DNA from: Pseudomonadota bacterium
GTDB lineage: Bacteria > Pseudomonadota > Alphaproteobacteria > Rhizobiales > Beijerinckiaceae
Reading direction: 5' to 3'
DNA length: 64,000 nucleotides
Assembly: GCA_023423995.1 (NCBI GenBank)
Contig: JAFAEL010000092.1
Coordinates: forward strand, 40,160-104,159
Made by a program: the position numbers and the translations under genes. Of the stretch, positions 1-9,018 are shown piece after piece (positions within the stretch are counted from its first letter, which is position 1; each line of letters starts with the position of its first letter). The notes under the pieces are model-generated. The model worked only from the letters and a program-made list of their open reading frames with translations, was not told where the DNA came from and ran no database searches.

Positions 1-490
1 AAGGCACCGACAGCTTGTTCGCCAGGCCCGGCGTCGCAATGAAGGCGATCATCAGGCAGGCGGCGCCTGCGATCAGGAATTCGAGCAGGAGCCGGCTCTT
101 GCCGGAAAAACCCCTGTGCGACTGCTTCGTGACCTTCAGGTAGTCGTCGTAGAACCCGATCGACCCGAAGCCGAGCGTCACGAAGACGACCACCCAGACA
201 TACAGGTTCGCCGGGTTGGCCCAGAGGAGGGTGGCGACCAGTACGCCCGCAAGGATCATCAGCCCGCCCATCGTCGGCGTGCCGCGCTTGGTCAGGTGGG
301 ATTGCGGCCCATCCTCACGGATCGGCTGCCCCTTGCCCTGGCGGATGCGCAGCACCGAGATCGCGGCCGGGCCGAGCCAGAATACGAAGAGGAGCGCCGT
401 CGCGATGGCGCCTCCCGTGCGGAAGGTGAGATAGCGGAAGACGTTCAGCGGCGAGAAGTAGCCGCTGAGATCCGCCAGGAAGTACAGCAT
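1..490 (-). CDS. mraY: Phospho-N-acetylmuramoyl-pentapeptide-transferase (partial; C-terminus outside the window)
   Basis: Transfers phospho-MurNAc-pentapeptide from UDP to undecaprenyl phosphate, giving lipid I at the inner membrane. About 163 N-terminal codons are visible, beginning [21 protein letters not shown]. They contain the hallmark [10 protein letters not shown] segment and the YDDYLK region, whose Asp residues belong to the DDxxN-type active site, plus several hydrophobic helices. The ATG at 490 lies 6 nt after the murF stop, so it is translated as part of the dcw operon. The gene is cut by the window edge; nothing suggests it is broken. Confidence 0.96.
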   Translation of the reverse strand, partial: MLYFLADLSGYFSPLNVFRYLTFRTGGAIATALLFVFWLGPAAISVLRIRQGKGQPIREDGPQSHLTKRGTPTMGGLMILAGVLVATLLWANPANLYVWVVVFVTLGFGSIGFYDDYLKVTKQSHRGFSGKSRLLLEFLIAGAACLMIAFIATPGLANKLSVP

Positions 491-496
491 TTGAGG

Positions 497-1924
497 TCAA
501 CCCCGCCCGGTCGTCGCGGCGGCCGCGGCCTGCCCGTACCGGTTTTTCAAAGCACCCACGATCTTCGAGACCTGGGTGAACTTGGACCCCTTCACCATCA
601 CGGTGTCGCCGGGGCGGACCGCTTCGAGCAGGATCGGCTCGAGCTCGGCGGCGGTCCCAGCATATCCGCCCTTCACGGCAGCCGGAAGCGCGTCCCAGAG
701 CCCGCGCATCAGGTCCCCTGCCACGAAGACGAGATCGGCGCGCGACGAAGCCACCGGCGCCGCCAGATCCACATGCGCCTTCGGCCCGAACTCGCCGAGT
801 TCGCCCATATCGGCCAGGACGGCGATGCGCCGTCCCTTGCTCTCGACGCTCGCGAGCGTGTCGAGCGCCGCCCGCATGGAGGCCGGATTGGCGTTGAAGC
901 TCTCGTCGATCACCAGGAATTCGCCGGCCGGATGAGCGAGGCGGATGCGCTCGCCCCGACCAACCGGGGCAGAAAGCTCAGCGAGCCCGCCCGCAGCCTC
1001 GTTGGGGTCGAGCCCGAGGGCAGCCGTCGCGGCGAGAACTGCGAGGGAGTTCAGGGCCATGTGCCGCCCCGCGGCACCCACCCGGTACGCGGCCGTCCTG
1101 CCGAGCACATCGGCCTCGACCATGGAGGCGTCCGGGCCCGTGACGATCCGGAGCGCCCGGACATCGGCCCGCTCATGCTCGCCGAAGGAGATCACCCGGC
1201 CGGCATTGGAGGCGCCCGCATGGGCGAGGAGCCGGTCGAAATAGGGGCTGTCCCGATTGATGACCGCGACACCGCCCGGCTCCAGCCCGCCGAAGATCTC
1301 GCCCTTGGCGTCCGCGATGCCGAGGATCGAGCGGAAATGTCCGATATGGACGGGCTCGATCGTGGTGATGACTGCCACCTCAGGCCGGACCATCCGGGTG
1401 AGCGGCGCGATCTCGCCCTCGTGGTTCATGCCGATCTCGAACACGCCGAACCGGCTTTCGCGCGGCATGCGGGCGAGGGTCAGCGGCACGCCCCAATGGT
1501 TGTTGTAGGAAGCGACCGAGGCATGCGTCTCGCCGAAGCGGCCGAGCACGAGCCGGAGCGCTTCCTTGGTGCCCGTTTTCCCCACGGAGCCGGTGACGGC
1601 GAGGATGCGGGCCTTCGTCCGGGCCCGCGCATCGCGGCCGAGCTTTGCCATGAAGTCGAGCGGATCGGGGACGACGAGGAGCGGCCCGGCGTCCTCAGGA
1701 AGGGATGCGGCCTTCGCGTCCGCCACGATGGCGGCCGCGGCACCTTTGGCGAGCGCCGCCTCGACGAAGTCGTGGCCGTCGCGTACGCCCGCGATCGCAA
1801 CGAAGAGGTCGCCCGGCTGGAGCGTGCGCGTGTCGATGGAGACGCCGCCGGCTACATCGAATCGGCCGACGATCCTTGCGCCGAGCCTTTCGGCGTCCTC
1901 CCTGGTCCAGAGGGGCGCGGTCAT
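497..1924 (-). CDS. murF: UDP-N-acetylmuramoyl-tripeptide--D-alanyl-D-alanine ligase
   Basis: Cytoplasmic Mur ligase that adds D-Ala-D-Ala to UDP-MurNAc-tripeptide, completing the pentapeptide precursor. The protein has 475 residues, normal for MurF. A Mur-type ATP loop (TGSVGKTGTKE, about residues 111-121) follows an N-terminal uridine-binding domain, and the central motif ESFNANPASM is typical of MurF. The start overlaps the murE stop by 4 nt, indicating translational coupling. It sits between murE and mraY as in most alphaproteobacterial dcw clusters. Confidence 0.97.
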   Translation of the reverse strand: MTAPLWTREDAERLGARIVGRFDVAGGVSIDTRTLQPGDLFVAIAGVRDGHDFVEAALAKGAAAAIVADAKAASLPEDAGPLLVVPDPLDFMAKLGRDARARTKARILAVTGSVGKTGTKEALRLVLGRFGETHASVASYNNHWGVPLTLARMPRESRFGVFEIGMNHEGEIAPLTRMVRPEVAVITTIEPVHIGHFRSILGIADAKGEIFGGLEPGGVAVINRDSPYFDRLLAHAGASNAGRVISFGEHERADVRALRIVTGPDASMVEADVLGRTAAYRVGAAGRHMALNSLAVLAATAALGLDPNEAAGGLAELSAPVGRGERIRLAHPAGEFLVIDESFNANPASMRAALDTLASVESKGRRIAVLADMGELGEFGPKAHVDLAAPVASSRADLVFVAGDLMRGLWDALPAAVKGGYAGTAAELEPILLEAVRPGDTVMVKGSKFTQVSKIVGALKNRYGQAAAAATTGRG

Positions 1925-3429
1925 GATTGTCTCTCGCTGATGGCTTGGCGGATCACCTCGTGATCCGAGAACGGCAGCGTGCGGTCGCCCACGATCTGGC
2001 CCGTTTCATGACCCTTTCCGGCAACGACCAGCACATCGCCCCGCCCGAGCCCGCGTACGGCCGTTCGGATCGCCTCACCGCGATCCCCGATCTCGCGCGC
2101 CCCGGGAGCGGCCTTCAAGATCTCGGCCCGGATCGCGGCCGGTTCCTCCGAACGCGGATTGTCATCGGTCACGATGACGATGTCGGCCTTCTCGGCCGCG
2201 ATCGCCCCCATGATGGGACGCTTGCCGCGGTCTCGGTCCCCGCCGCAGCCGAACACGCAGACGAGCCGTCCCGAAGCGAAGGGCCGGAGCGCATCCAGCA
2301 CGTGGGCGAGCGCCTCGGGCTTGTGGGCGTAATCGACGATGCAGAGCGCGCCGGAGACCTCCCCGACGCGCTCCATCCGGCCCGCCACGCCGGCGAGCTT
2401 TCCCATGCCGGCGATCAGGCTGGGTGCGTCCGCCTCCGGACAGCTCGCGAGGACGAGGCCGACCGCGAGGAGCGCGTTCTCGACCTGGAAGTCACCCGGC
2501 AGGCGCAGTTCCGCCCGGACCCGGTCGGAACCGCCCGGGCCGGCATACTCGATGACGAGATCGTGGGAGAAGCCGCTGTGGCGCCACTCGGCGATGCGGA
2601 GGAAGTCGCCCTCCCGGCCGGTCGTTAGCACGCGATGTCCCCGCGCCCTGGCGGCGGCGATCACCCGGTCGGTATAAGCCCCGTCCGCGTTGATCACGGC
2701 CGGGCGGCCAGGCTCGAGCAGCGTGTCGAACAGCCGGAGCTTCGCGGCGAGGTAAGCCTCGACCGTCGGATGGTAGTCGAGATGGTCCCGGCCGAGATTG
2801 GTGAAGCCCGCAGCCGCAAGGCGCACGCCGTCCAGGCGGTGCTGGTCGAGGCCGTGCGAGGATGCCTCCATGGCCAGGTGCGTGACGCCATCCTTGGCGA
2901 GCCGGTCCAGGGTCTCGTGCAGGGTCACCGGATCGGGCGTCGTCAACGAGCCGTAGGCGAGCCCGTCGGAGGTTATCACGCCGAGCGTGCCGAGGCTGGC
3001 GCTGCGGACGCCAAGATTGTTCGCGAAGAGCTGGCGCGCGAAATCGGCAACCGAGCTCTTGCCGCTCGTGCCCGTGACGGCGACGACGGTCTCCGGCTGC
3101 GCCGGGTGGAACCGCGCGGCCGCCAGGGCCAGCGCCCGGCGCGCGTCCGGCACCCGCGCATAGGCGACGCCGACGGGCAGGTCCGCAGGCCTTTCCGCCT
3201 CCCCGACGATGGCCGTTGCGCCGCGCGCGACCGCATCCGGCACGAAGCTCATGCCGTCGGCCTTGGTGCCCGGCACGGCAACGAAAAGCCAGCCGGGCTG
3301 GACCTTGCGGCTATCCGCCGTGAGGCCGGCAACAGGATGATCCGCGAGCTCGGGCAAAAGAGACGACATCATGTCCATCTCGCGCGAGATCAAGGCGAGG
3401 TCATGCCGTCCCTGGAGACCATCGCTCAC
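1921..3429 (-). CDS. murE: UDP-N-acetylmuramoyl-L-alanyl-D-glutamate--2,6-diaminopimelate ligase
   Basis: Adds the third stem-peptide residue to UDP-MurNAc-L-Ala-D-Glu. The 502-residue protein has the Mur ATP loop (TGTSGKSS, about residues 119-126) and the DNPRSE motif, which in MurE marks specificity for meso-diaminopimelate rather than lysine, so the wall is predicted to be DAP type. The chosen ATG overlaps the ftsI stop by 4 nt (ATGA). A later in-frame Met around residue 19 is possible, but the overlap favours the longer form. Central member of the dcw operon. Confidence 0.97.
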   Translation of the reverse strand: MSDGLQGRHDLALISREMDMMSSLLPELADHPVAGLTADSRKVQPGWLFVAVPGTKADGMSFVPDAVARGATAIVGEAERPADLPVGVAYARVPDARRALALAAARFHPAQPETVVAVTGTSGKSSVADFARQLFANNLGVRSASLGTLGVITSDGLAYGSLTTPDPVTLHETLDRLAKDGVTHLAMEASSHGLDQHRLDGVRLAAAGFTNLGRDHLDYHPTVEAYLAAKLRLFDTLLEPGRPAVINADGAYTDRVIAAARARGHRVLTTGREGDFLRIAEWRHSGFSHDLVIEYAGPGGSDRVRAELRLPGDFQVENALLAVGLVLASCPEADAPSLIAGMGKLAGVAGRMERVGEVSGALCIVDYAHKPEALAHVLDALRPFASGRLVCVFGCGGDRDRGKRPIMGAIAAEKADIVIVTDDNPRSEEPAAIRAEILKAAPGAREIGDRGEAIRTAVRGLGRGDVLVVAGKGHETGQIVGDRTLPFSDHEVIRQAISERQS

Positions 3430-5219
3430 CGCTTCACGCCCCAGGCGTTCAGCTTCGCCATGAGGGGGAACGGGTTCTGCGGCGGCTCGAAGCGCGGCAC
3501 GACCGGAAGCATCGGGGCGACCCGCTCCAGGATCCGCCCGCTCGTCTCGCCGGCATTCCAGGCCGCCGTCGCATAGCCATGCGTCTCGGGCGCCGCCTTC
3601 GGCTCGTCATAGACGGTCACCAGCAGATAGCGCGGCTTGTCGGCCGGGAAGGTCGACATGAAGGTCGTGAACAGCCGGTCCTTCGCATAGCGGCCGCGGA
3701 CAACCTTCTCGGCCGTGCCGGTCTTGCCGCCGACGAAGTAGCCGGGCACGGCGACCTTCGAGGCCGAGCCGACGGATGCGTTCAGCCGCATGATGTAGCG
3801 CATCGCCTCGCTCGTCTCGGGCTTGATGACCCGAGGAGCGCCCTTGCGCGCGTCCTGTTCCGAGCGCTTCAGGAAGGTCGGCTTCACGAGGTAGCCGCCG
3901 TTCATCAGCGCACCGACGGCAGAGGCCGCCTGCATCGGCGTCACGGCAACGCCGTGCCCGAACGAGATCGTGATCGTGTTCAGCTCGCCCCACTTCGCTG
4001 GAACGATCGGCTGGGCGTTCTCGGGAATCTCCGTCACCAGCCGGTCGAGCTGGCCCATCTTCTTGAGAAACGCCTTGTGCCCGTCGACCCCGACGGCCAG
4101 CGCCATCTTCGCCGTGCCGATGTTGGACGAGTGCACGAAGATCTCGGGCACCGTCAGGATGCGGTGCGTGCCGTGATAGTCGTTGATGGTGAAGCGGCCG
4201 TATTTCAGGCTGGTGCGGGCATCGAAGCTCGAATTGATCGTGGCCTTGCCCGAGTCGAGCGCCATCGCGGTGGTGAGTGCCTTGAAGGTCGAGCCCATCT
4301 CGAACACGCCGACCGCCATGCGGTTGATGCGGTCTTTCTCAAGCGCATCAACCGGGTTGTTGGGATCGAAATCCGGCAGCGACACGAGCGAGATCACCTC
4401 GCCGGTGTTGACGTCGATCAGCATGCTCGCAGCGGCCAGCGCCCGGAAGTGCTGGATGCCCTTCACGAGTTCGTCCCGCATGGCGTGCTGGACGCGCAGG
4501 TCGACCGAGAGCTGGACCGGCTTCAGGTCGGTCGCCTCGCGCGCAAAGCCTGCCCCGGCGAGATCCTGGAGGCCGCGGCTGTCGATGTACTTTTCCATGC
4601 CGGCGATGCCGACATTGTCGATCGACGCGAAGCCGATGACATGGGCAGCCGCCGGCCCGTTCGGATAGACGCGCTTAGCCTCCGGGACGAAGCCGACGCC
4701 CGGAATGCCCAGGCGATGGACCTCGGCCTGCTGGCGCGGCGTGATCTCGCGCTTCACCCAGACGAAGCCACGCCGCTTGTTGAACTTGGCACGAAGGTCG
4801 CGCGCGTCCAGATCCGGCAGGACGGCCGTCAGCAGCTCGACCGCCTCGTCCTTGTCGATGATGTTGCGCGGCTCGGCGAAGACCGAGACCGACCGCACGT
4901 CGGTGGCGAGCACCTCGCCGTTTCGATCGAGGATGTCGGGCCGGGCCGCCGACGTCGAGGCATCCGCGAAGCGCCGGATCCCCTCGGGCTCCTCCGGCGT
5001 GATCGCCAGCATGGCGAGACGACCCAAGATCAGGCAGAACAGCGCCATAAAGCCGAACATCACCCAGCCGACGCGGGTGGAGCTCTTGTCCAGCCGGAGC
5101 CGGAACAGCTCGTGCGCCTGGTGCGCCAGCCAGCGGGCGCGGCTGCGCTTCGGCTCGGATGCAGGCGTCGCGCCCACGTCCTCGGGCAGCGGCTCCTCGA
5201 ACTCGTTGGGGTGGCTCAT
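3426..5219 (-). CDS. ftsI: Peptidoglycan D,D-transpeptidase FtsI (penicillin-binding protein 3)
   Basis: Septal class B penicillin-binding protein that crosslinks peptidoglycan during division. The 597-residue protein has a cytoplasmic N-terminus, one membrane anchor (about 51-72), a dimerisation/pedestal domain and a transpeptidase domain. The three penicillin-binding motifs are visible: STFK with nucleophile Ser310, SSN at 363-365 and KTGT at 498-501. It overlaps ftsL upstream and murE downstream by 4 nt each. No missing catalytic residue. Confidence 0.97.
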   Translation of the reverse strand: MSHPNEFEEPLPEDVGATPASEPKRSRARWLAHQAHELFRLRLDKSSTRVGWVMFGFMALFCLILGRLAMLAITPEEPEGIRRFADASTSAARPDILDRNGEVLATDVRSVSVFAEPRNIIDKDEAVELLTAVLPDLDARDLRAKFNKRRGFVWVKREITPRQQAEVHRLGIPGVGFVPEAKRVYPNGPAAAHVIGFASIDNVGIAGMEKYIDSRGLQDLAGAGFAREATDLKPVQLSVDLRVQHAMRDELVKGIQHFRALAAASMLIDVNTGEVISLVSLPDFDPNNPVDALEKDRINRMAVGVFEMGSTFKALTTAMALDSGKATINSSFDARTSLKYGRFTINDYHGTHRILTVPEIFVHSSNIGTAKMALAVGVDGHKAFLKKMGQLDRLVTEIPENAQPIVPAKWGELNTITISFGHGVAVTPMQAASAVGALMNGGYLVKPTFLKRSEQDARKGAPRVIKPETSEAMRYIMRLNASVGSASKVAVPGYFVGGKTGTAEKVVRGRYAKDRLFTTFMSTFPADKPRYLLVTVYDEPKAAPETHGYATAAWNAGETSGRILERVAPMLPVVPRFEPPQNPFPLMAKLNAWGVKR

Positions 5220-5626
5220 CGTATCGGCGCCTTTGGCAAGCTGCCGGTGGTTGTGGGCGTGCGCGCGTCCCCGGTGCGCCGGTCCTTCGGCGTCGCGGTC
5301 GGCTCGCGGAACAGAGCTTCGAGCTTCATCCCGATCGCGTCCGATTTGGCCGGCTTCTGCGGCAGATCCGCGACCGTGCCGAGCTGGTAGATCCCGAGCG
5401 GCTGCAGGTCGAGGTTCTGATCGGCCAGTCGCTGCAGGCGGTCAGGACGGGTAAGGAGCGCCATTTCGGCCTTGGCCACCGCGATGGCATCGCGCTCGCG
5501 CTCGATCTTGCGGCGGAGCTTCACGACCTCCTCCGCGTAGTAAAGCGTGTCGTACTTGATGCTGTAGGCCCAGGCGGCGGAACCGATCAGGCCCGTGATC
5601 GCCAGGATGTGAAGAAAGCGGATCAC
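5216..5626 (-). CDS. ftsL: Cell division protein FtsL
   Basis: Small bitopic divisome protein that bridges FtsB/FtsQ to FtsW/FtsI. It has 136 residues. A short N-terminus leads directly into one hydrophobic segment (about 3-20), then a charged heptad-like coiled coil (about 30-65, rich in K, R and E), the FtsL layout. The C-terminal tail is Pro/Thr rich and probably disordered. Identification rests on this topology and on its position between rsmH and ftsI, with 4-nt overlaps on both sides, because FtsL sequences are poorly conserved. Confidence 0.9.
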   Translation of the reverse strand: MIRFLHILAITGLIGSAAWAYSIKYDTLYYAEEVVKLRRKIERERDAIAVAKAEMALLTRPDRLQRLADQNLDLQPLGIYQLGTVADLPQKPAKSDAIGMKLEALFREPTATPKDRRTGDARTPTTTGSLPKAPIR

Positions 5627-6630
5627 CGCGTGTTCCTCCGCGCCCGATCCGCCGCTGGGCCCTTGTTGCCCGCGCCGGGCAAAGCGGGAGTCTCCGTCCG
5701 TTCGGCGACACGCAGCTTCGCGGAACGCGCACGCGGGTTTCCGGCGGTCTCACGCTCGCCGGGCACGATCGGCCCCTTGCTGACGGCCGTGAAAGTCGGC
5801 GGCGCCTCGCTGCCCGCATCCGGCATGTGCCGCGACCCGCGAGCCGTCCGGCGCGATCTGTCCTGGATGAACTGCTTGACGATCCGGTCCTCGAGCGAAT
5901 GGAAGGTCACCACCGCCAAGCGGCCGCCCGGCTTCAGGATCCGTTCCGCGGCTTCGAGAGCTTCCCGCAACTGGCCGAGTTCGTCATTCACGGCGATGCG
6001 CAGCGCCTGGAAGGTGCGGGTGGCTGGATGGATGCCGGGCTCGCCGCGGACATGCCGGGCCACGATCTCGGCGAGTTCACCCGTCGTCTCGATGCGGCCG
6101 CGACGCCGCCGCTCAACGAGCGCCCGCGCGATAGCGCGGGAACGGCGTTCCTCTCCGAACTGGTAGATGATGTCGGCGAGTTCGCTTTCCTCGAGGTCGT
6201 TGACGAGGTCGCCTGCGCTCGGACCGGCTTGCTCCATGCGCATGTCGAGCGGCCCGTCCGCCCGGAAAGAGAACCCGCGCTGGGCTTCGTCCAGCTGCAT
6301 CGATGACACCCCGATATCGAGCACTACGCCATCGACGGAAGCTGCGCCGGTGCTCCGGGCGAGTTCGTCCAGCTCCCCGAAGCGTCCGTGACAGAGCGTC
6401 AGCCGCCCGCGTGACAGGTCGACCAGCTTCGCGCCCCCGGCGATCGCATCGGGATCCCGATCAATCGCGATCACGCGATTGCCCGGCTCTGCCGACAGAA
6501 GCGCGCGCGTGTAGCCGCCGGCCCCGAATGTGCCGTCGACAAAGGTGCCGCCCGACGAGGCATTGAGCGCCTCCAGCACCTCCGTGAGGAGGACGGGAAC
6601 GTGGCGGGGATCGGCATGGGGAGACGTCAC
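5623..6630 (-). CDS. rsmH: 16S rRNA (cytosine(1402)-N(4))-methyltransferase RsmH
   Basis: Methylates N4 of C1402 in the 16S rRNA decoding centre. The protein is about 335 residues, with the family opening [13 protein letters not shown], a SAM-binding motif ([11 protein letters not shown]) and an internal substrate domain. The frame stays open a further 86 codons upstream, but that part has no family similarity. I chose the GTG at 6630 because a GGAAGGAG ribosome-binding sequence lies about 7 nt before it and it gives the normal length. It is the first gene of the dcw operon here; mraZ, usually upstream, is absent. Confidence 0.94.
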   Translation of the reverse strand: MTSPHADPRHVPVLLTEVLEALNASSGGTFVDGTFGAGGYTRALLSAEPGNRVIAIDRDPDAIAGGAKLVDLSRGRLTLCHGRFGELDELARSTGAASVDGVVLDIGVSSMQLDEAQRGFSFRADGPLDMRMEQAGPSAGDLVNDLEESELADIIYQFGEERRSRAIARALVERRRRGRIETTGELAEIVARHVRGEPGIHPATRTFQALRIAVNDELGQLREALEAAERILKPGGRLAVVTFHSLEDRIVKQFIQDRSRRTARGSRHMPDAGSEAPPTFTAVSKGPIVPGERETAGNPRARSAKLRVAERTETPALPGAGNKGPAADRARRNTR

Positions 6631-7075
6631 CCCCCGACTCCTTCCCTTGCCGACGAATCTACGAGGCGCGTCGTACGACCCTGCCGCGCCACGAAACCCC
6701 GCGGGTGCGGGAAAGTACGAGAAAATGCCGGGTTCATGATCCGCAATTCGCCCGGGGCCCGCCGGGAAGTGACCGGACGAGCGCCGCGCTGCCCACGAGC
6801 CTGCCCGAAGAGCGGCGTCACACGCGGCGCCGGTCCGCCCCAATCCAGGAGCAGCCGCCCGTTCTGATGGATTCGCGTGGGATACCATGGGCCGATCAGG
6901 GCGCGAAACAGCTCGTCGTCTCGCCGAGCACCCCGCATTCAGACCCGATTAGCGTTAATGAAGGGTTTGCGGCACGCCTCGAAGGCCCCGCTAACCCTGT
7001 TGCGCGTCCACCCCGAGACTCCCGGAACTTGCGATCTGTTCGGGTTGTTACGTTGCCATAAATGGGAGTTCCACG
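6631..7075. other. Intergenic region upstream of the dcw cluster, no gene seen
   Basis: This 445-base stretch separates rsmH (minus) from a small exported protein (plus), so it should hold divergent promoters. I looked for mraZ on the minus strand and found no reading frame resembling it. The only open frame is an extension of rsmH without family similarity. An AT-richer patch around 6945-6965 contains TTAA, but no full TTAA-N7-TTAA CtrA site. No convincing sigma-70 hexamer pair was recognised. Confidence 0.5.
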
Positions 7076-7363
7076 ATGAAGATGAAGACAGCTGCAGCCC
7101 TCGGCTTTCTCGCCCTTCTTGCCTCTGCGCCGGTCGCGAGCGCCCAGGGTATCATCGGCGGCGCCCGCGAGGGTGCAGCCGAGGGTAGCCGCGCGGCCGG
7201 ACCGGTTGGTGGAGTCGTCGGCGGCGCAGTGGGCGCGGGCGTCGGCGGAGCCGTCGGTGGCGTTAAGGGCGTCCTAGGTATCCCGGACGAGCGGGCCCGC
7301 CGCCATACCTCCAAGCGCAAGTACTACGTGAAGAACGGCAAGCGTCACTATTACCGCCGCTGA
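7076..7363 (+). CDS. Small exported glycine-zipper protein
   Basis: Function unknown. The 95-residue product has a clean signal peptide (MKMKTAAALGFLALLASAPVASA, cleavage expected after ASA). A long run rich in GxxxG-type repeats (about 26-68) can pack as glycine-zipper helices in or on a membrane. The tail is strongly basic and aromatic with a YYVKNGKRHYYRR-type ending. A GGGAG sequence 9 nt before the ATG supports the start. It is convergent with the RNase P RNA gene. A second glycine-zipper protein with a similar aromatic end lies on the other side of that RNA gene. Confidence 0.75.
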   Translation: MKMKTAAALGFLALLASAPVASAQGIIGGAREGAAEGSRAAGPVGGVVGGAVGAGVGGAVGGVKGVLGIPDERARRHTSKRKYYVKNGKRHYYRR

Positions 7364-7379
7364 GGCGCCTGAAGGACAA

Positions 7380-7797
<418 letters not shown>

Positions 7798-7962
7798 GTC
7801 AACCCACCCCTTCACGATCAGGCTCTCCGAGAACGTGAACCAAGATCGTATGAACTGGGGACGCGAAAGGCTCGGAGCGGAACGATTGCATGACAGCCGA
7901 GTTCGAAAAGCCGTATTGCCAAGCTCCCGCGCGAAGCGGCTAACGAAACCGAGGGATACTCA

Positions 7963-8232
7963 ATGAGGAAGATCATTCCGCTCACGCTCGCCGGGGCGAT
8001 CGCCCTGTCGCTTGGCGGCTGCTACACTCCTGAAGAGCGTGCAGGCGGAGGCGCCCTGATCGGTGGCGCAACGGGCGCTGCAATCGGTGCCGCCGCCTCC
8101 GGCGGCCGGGTCGGCGGGACCCTTGCGGGCGCTGCGATCGGCGCTGCGGGCGGCGCTCTGGTGGGCGCTGCGACGGCTCCCTGCGCGCGCGGCACCTACA
8201 CCGACTACTACGGCAACGTGTACTGCCGCTGA
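7963..8232 (+). CDS. Glycine-zipper lipoprotein
   Basis: Predicted lipoprotein of 89 residues. The signal sequence ends in a lipobox (LGGC), with Cys20 as the likely acylated residue. The mature part is almost entirely a glycine-zipper hairpin (GGALIGGATGAAIGAA repeated with variations), as in the 17-kDa surface antigen/SlyB-like superfamily, and ends YTDYYGNVYCR. A plausible role is an outer-membrane-associated structural lipoprotein, but no function can be read from the sequence. It is followed by a strong hairpin terminator. Confidence 0.8.
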   Translation: MRKIIPLTLAGAIALSLGGCYTPEERAGGGALIGGATGAAIGAAASGGRVGGTLAGAAIGAAGGALVGAATAPCARGTYTDYYGNVYCR

Positions 8233-8246
8233 CCAGACGAGAATCC

Positions 8247-8276
8247 GGCACCTCGGCATCTTTGCGCCGAGGTGCC
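8247..8276 (+). terminator. Hairpin terminator after the glycine-zipper lipoprotein gene
   Basis: A perfect 11-bp inverted repeat (GGCACCTCGGC / GCCGAGGTGCC) with an 8-nt loop lies 14 nt after the lipoprotein stop and 22 nt before the next start. No clear T-run follows, so it may act as a transcript-stabilising 3' end or a weak intrinsic terminator. Confidence 0.6.
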
Positions 8277-8298
8277 GCCCTGCTATCCCCCTGGTCTT

Positions 8299-9018
8299 AT
8301 GTCGATTTGGGGGAAACTTGGCGGCGCAGGCCTAGGCTTAGCGATAGGTGGGCCGATCGGCGGCCTTCTTGGTGCATTCGCCGGGCACTATCTCGTTGAC
8401 CGCGAGGGAGCCGTGTTCGGCCCGGCCCCGCGCGACGTCGTGCTGACGACCGGCCTCGTCGCCTTGTCCGCAAAGATGGCGCGCGCCGACGGCGTAGTCG
8501 CCTGCTCGGAAGTCGAAGCCTTCTCGCGCGTCGTCATCGTGCCGCAAGAGGACCGGCCCAACGTCGAGCGGCTGTTTCGCCTCGCACAAGCAACCACCGA
8601 CGGTTTCCAGGCCTATGCTGCGCAGCTCGCCAAGCTGCTGGCGGATGAGCCCTGCCTCCTCGAGGACATCGTGGATGGCCTCTTCCTCATCGCGCAGGCC
8701 GATGGAGCAGTGCACGAGAAAGAGATCGGCTACCTGCGCGAAGTCTCCCGCATCTTCGGCAAGGACGACGAATGGTTCGAGGCGGTCCTCGCCAGGCATG
8801 TCGTCATGCCTGACGACCCCTATCGGGTTCTGGGGGCCAACCGGGCAATGAGTTTCCCCGAACTTCGGCGCAAGTACCGCGAACTCGTACTGGAGCATCA
8901 TCCGGACCGGGAGATCGCCCGGGGCCTGCCGCCCGAGGCGGTCCGAATCGCCAACGACCGGCTTGGCGCGATCAATGCCGCCTGGGAGCGGATCGAGCGT
9001 GAGCGAAAAGCCGCCTGA
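8299..9018 (+). CDS. DjlA-like protein: TerB domain plus C-terminal J domain
   Basis: Likely membrane-associated DnaK co-chaperone of the DjlA type. The 239-residue protein starts with a glycine-rich hydrophobic stretch (about 8-30). An all-helical TerB-like domain follows (about 50-150), with acidic metal-binding-type residues such as ARADGVV and AQADGAV. A J domain (about 172-239) starts DPYRVLGA and carries the essential HPD motif (HHPD). The ATG at 8299 puts the hydrophobic segment at the N-terminus, as in DjlA. Its end overlaps the downstream amidase gene by 20 nt. Confidence 0.85.
   Translation: MSIWGKLGGAGLGLAIGGPIGGLLGAFAGHYLVDREGAVFGPAPRDVVLTTGLVALSAKMARADGVVACSEVEAFSRVVIVPQEDRPNVERLFRLAQATTDGFQAYAAQLAKLLADEPCLLEDIVDGLFLIAQADGAVHEKEIGYLREVSRIFGKDDEWFEAVLARHVVMPDDPYRVLGANRAMSFPELRRKYRELVLEHHPDREIARGLPPEAVRIANDRLGAINAAWERIERERKAA

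Noticed and set aside
116..1963. Long open frame (615 codons) on the plus strand opposite murF
   Set aside because: It is antisense to a clear murF, is rich in Arg, Gly, Glu and His, and has no domain signature. High-GC genomes commonly give such open shadows.
6631..6888. N-terminal extension of rsmH by 86 codons
   Set aside because: No family similarity, no ribosome-binding sequence at the upstream start, and a good one just before the GTG at 6630.
7963..8180. Repetitive GGC-GCT rich sequence that looks like a tandem repeat
   Set aside because: It encodes the glycine-zipper pattern of a lipoprotein; the nucleotide copies are not regular enough to be a separate repeat element.
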